Shown: positions 62,963-64,000 of the stretch, piece by piece
How positions within the stretch are numbered: position 1 is the stretch's first letter
How the letters are laid out: every line of letters starts with the position of its first letter
Assembly: GCF_011602485.2 (NCBI RefSeq)
Contig: NZ_CP050022.2
Coordinates: forward strand, 6,406,001-6,470,000
Reading direction: 5' to 3'
Origin: Bradyrhizobium sp. 1(2017)
GTDB lineage: Bacteria; Pseudomonadota; Alphaproteobacteria; Rhizobiales; Xanthobacteraceae
DNA length: 64,000 nucleotides
Program-made: the position numbers and the translations under genes
The notes under the pieces: generated by a model
What the model saw: the letters and a program-made list of their open reading frames with translations, nothing else
Told to the model about the DNA's origin: nothing
Database searches by the model: none

Positions 62963-63084
62963 GTCGTCCTGGCGAAAGCCAGGACCCATTACCACCACGG
63001 GGCATTTGGCGAAGATTGATAACGCCGATCCTGCACGACAACTGCTCCCTGGGGTAATGGGTCCTGGCTTTTCGCCAGGACGAC
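62963..63084. repeat. GTCGTCCTGGC palindromic repeat
   Basis: Left GTCGTCCTGGCGAAAGCCAG and GACCCATTACC, right GGTAATGGGTCCTGGC and TTTTCGCCAGGACGAC pair over about 55 bp. With the following element at 63099-63170 it fills the gap (62938-63248) between the glycosylase and the GST gene, which has no coding sequence. Confidence 0.75.
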
Positions 63085-63098
63085 ACCGCTGATAACTC

Positions 63099-63170
63099 GT
63101 AGCCCGGATGAGCGAAGCGATATCCGGGGTCGGCGGTTGACCCGCATATCGCTTCGCTCATGCGGGCTAC
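63099..63170. repeat. TAGCCCGG palindromic repeat
   Basis: Arms GTAGCCCGGATGAGCGAAGC and ATCGCTTCGCTCATGCGGGC with a centre GATATCCGGGG. Related to the element at 27570-27633. Confidence 0.75.
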
Positions 63171-63248
63171 AGGTCCTGCGAAGCCGCCTGTCGGAATCCA
63201 CCCCCGCCGTTCGTCCTCCGGACAAACCGCGACCACCCGGAGCCGCCG

Positions 63249-63896
63249 ATGCCCACCATCACCGCCTTCGAAAACTCCCCCGACCGCGGCCGGGGGCAGG
63301 CGCGCGACATGCGGGTGCGCTGGGCGCTGGAGGAGGCCGGGCAGCCCTATGACGTCCGCCTCGTCTCCTTCGCCGCGATGAAGGCGCCCGCGCATCTCGC
63401 GCTGCATCCGTTCGGGCAGATTCCGACCTATGAGGACGGCGACCTCGCTTTGTTCGAGTCCGGCGCGATCGTGCTCCACATCGCCGAACGTCATGCCGGG
63501 CTGCTGCCAGCCGAGCCGAACGCACGGAGCCGCGCCATCGCGTGGATGTTCGCCGCGCTGAGCACGGTGGAGCCGCCGATCGTCGAGCTGACGATGGCGT
63601 TGCTGTTCGAGCGCGACAGGAGCTGGCACAAACAGCGCCTGCCCATGCTGCAGGAGCGCGTCCGCATCAGGCTCGGCGAATTGTCCCGCCACATCAGTGG
63701 TGCCGACTGGCTCGATGGCGCGTTCAGTGCCGGCGATCTCATGATGGTGACGGTGCTGCGGCGGCTGAACACGTCGGGGCTGCTGGACGAGCATCCCACG
63801 ATCGCCGCCTACGTCGCACGCGGCGAGGCACGGCCGGCCTTCAGGCGGGCCTTCGATGCGCAGCTGGCGGTGTTCGACACGGCGTCGCGTTCGTAG
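63249..63896 (+). CDS. glutathione S-transferase
   Basis: A 215-residue GST. N-terminal thioredoxin-like domain with DRGRGQARDMRVRWALEEAG, FAAMKAPAHLALHPFGQIPT and the cis-Pro and Glu/Ser pattern YEDGDLALFESGAIVLHIAE, which binds glutathione. The C-terminal helical domain has WMFAALSTVEPPIVELTMAL and SAGDLMMVTVLRRLNTSGLL. The class is unclear (near the beta/omega-like bacterial group). Single-gene unit. Confidence 0.9.
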   Translation: MPTITAFENSPDRGRGQARDMRVRWALEEAGQPYDVRLVSFAAMKAPAHLALHPFGQIPTYEDGDLALFESGAIVLHIAERHAGLLPAEPNARSRAIAWMFAALSTVEPPIVELTMALLFERDRSWHKQRLPMLQERVRIRLGELSRHISGADWLDGAFSAGDLMMVTVLRRLNTSGLLDEHPTIAAYVARGEARPAFRRAFDAQLAVFDTASRS

Positions 63897-63919
63897 GGAG
63901 CCGGGCCACACCCTCGGCG

Positions 63920-63970
63920 GTCGTCCCGGCCTAGTGCGCAATTGCGCACGGGAGCCGGGACCCATAACCT
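63920..63970. repeat. left half of a GTCGTCCCGGC palindromic repeat
   Basis: CGGTCGTCCCGGCCTAGTGC and ATTGCGCACGGGAGCCGGGA, followed by CCCATAACC. It resembles the left arm of the repeat at 57509-57626 and probably continues past the right edge of the window. Confidence 0.55.
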
Positions 63971-64000
63971 CAGGGAGAAGTTTGGCGAAGACTCGTCGTT

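Overview
This window reads as the chromosome of an alphaproteobacterium of the Bradyrhizobium/Rhodopseudomonas type (Nitrobacteraceae). The evidence is the high GC content, the strong GC-rich third-codon bias that opens long false reading frames opposite real genes, the alphaproteobacterial form of RNase P RNA, the gene content (multiple Emr/RND-like exporters, a phospholipid N-methyltransferase, DUF2147 and DUF899 proteins), and many dispersed palindromic intergenic repeats. The assignment is by recognition, not by a database search. No rRNA, tRNA, CRISPR array, IS element or prophage was recognised.

Region 1 (1-11.9 kb, minus strand) is a division and cell wall (dcw) cluster. In transcription order it runs small ORF, rsmH, ftsL, ftsI, murE, murF, mraY, murD, ftsW, murG, murC (cut by the window edge). 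Several junctions are ATGA overlaps. mraZ is not in its usual place ahead of rsmH; a 78-codon ORF overlapping the rsmH start sits there instead. Two related dispersed repeats lie between murD/ftsW and ftsW/murG.

Region 2 (12-19.6 kb) holds a peptidoglycan amidase, an ECF42-type sigma factor with its DGPF/YciI partner, rnpB with a terminator, an alpha/beta hydrolase, a DUF983 protein divergent from a MocR-type regulator with direct-repeat operator candidates between them, and a TauE/SafE permease.

Region 3 (19.6-33.5 kb) is export and envelope: a MATE pump, an ABC exporter, a probable unlisted 59-aa protein, an EmrAB-type pump divergent from its TetR regulator with a perfect palindromic operator between them, an extensin-like lipoprotein, a 27-aa membrane peptide, a frameshifted DUF2147 gene next to an intact DUF2147 paralogue, and a FecR-domain protein with a Gln/Pro-rich tail.

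Region 4 (33-39 kb) groups a Nudix hydrolase, phosphatidylserine decarboxylase, a class III aminotransferase, a histidine-rich membrane protein resembling the DUF962/Mpo1 fatty-acid dioxygenase family, a phospholipid N-methyltransferase-like enzyme and a GT4 glycosyltransferase. This lipid-modification neighbourhood is the best candidate for an undescribed pathway.

Region 5 (39-55 kb) has an L,D-transpeptidase, a cytochrome c, a DUF899/TPR-winged-helix/beta-propeller neighbourhood, a DUF4403 protein, a spermidine/putrescine-type ABC operon, a Liv-type binding protein, a PRC-barrel protein and an OmpR/EnvZ-type two-component pair.

Region 6 (55-64 kb) has a lytic transglycosylase and a TPP-riboswitch-controlled thiamine operon, thiO-thiS-thiG-thiE-thiC, interrupted twice by palindromic repeats and closed by a strong terminator. 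It is followed by a visibly AT-richer patch with a GIY-YIG/RAMA protein (probable horizontal acquisition), a divergent uracil/mismatch DNA glycosylase and a glutathione S-transferase.
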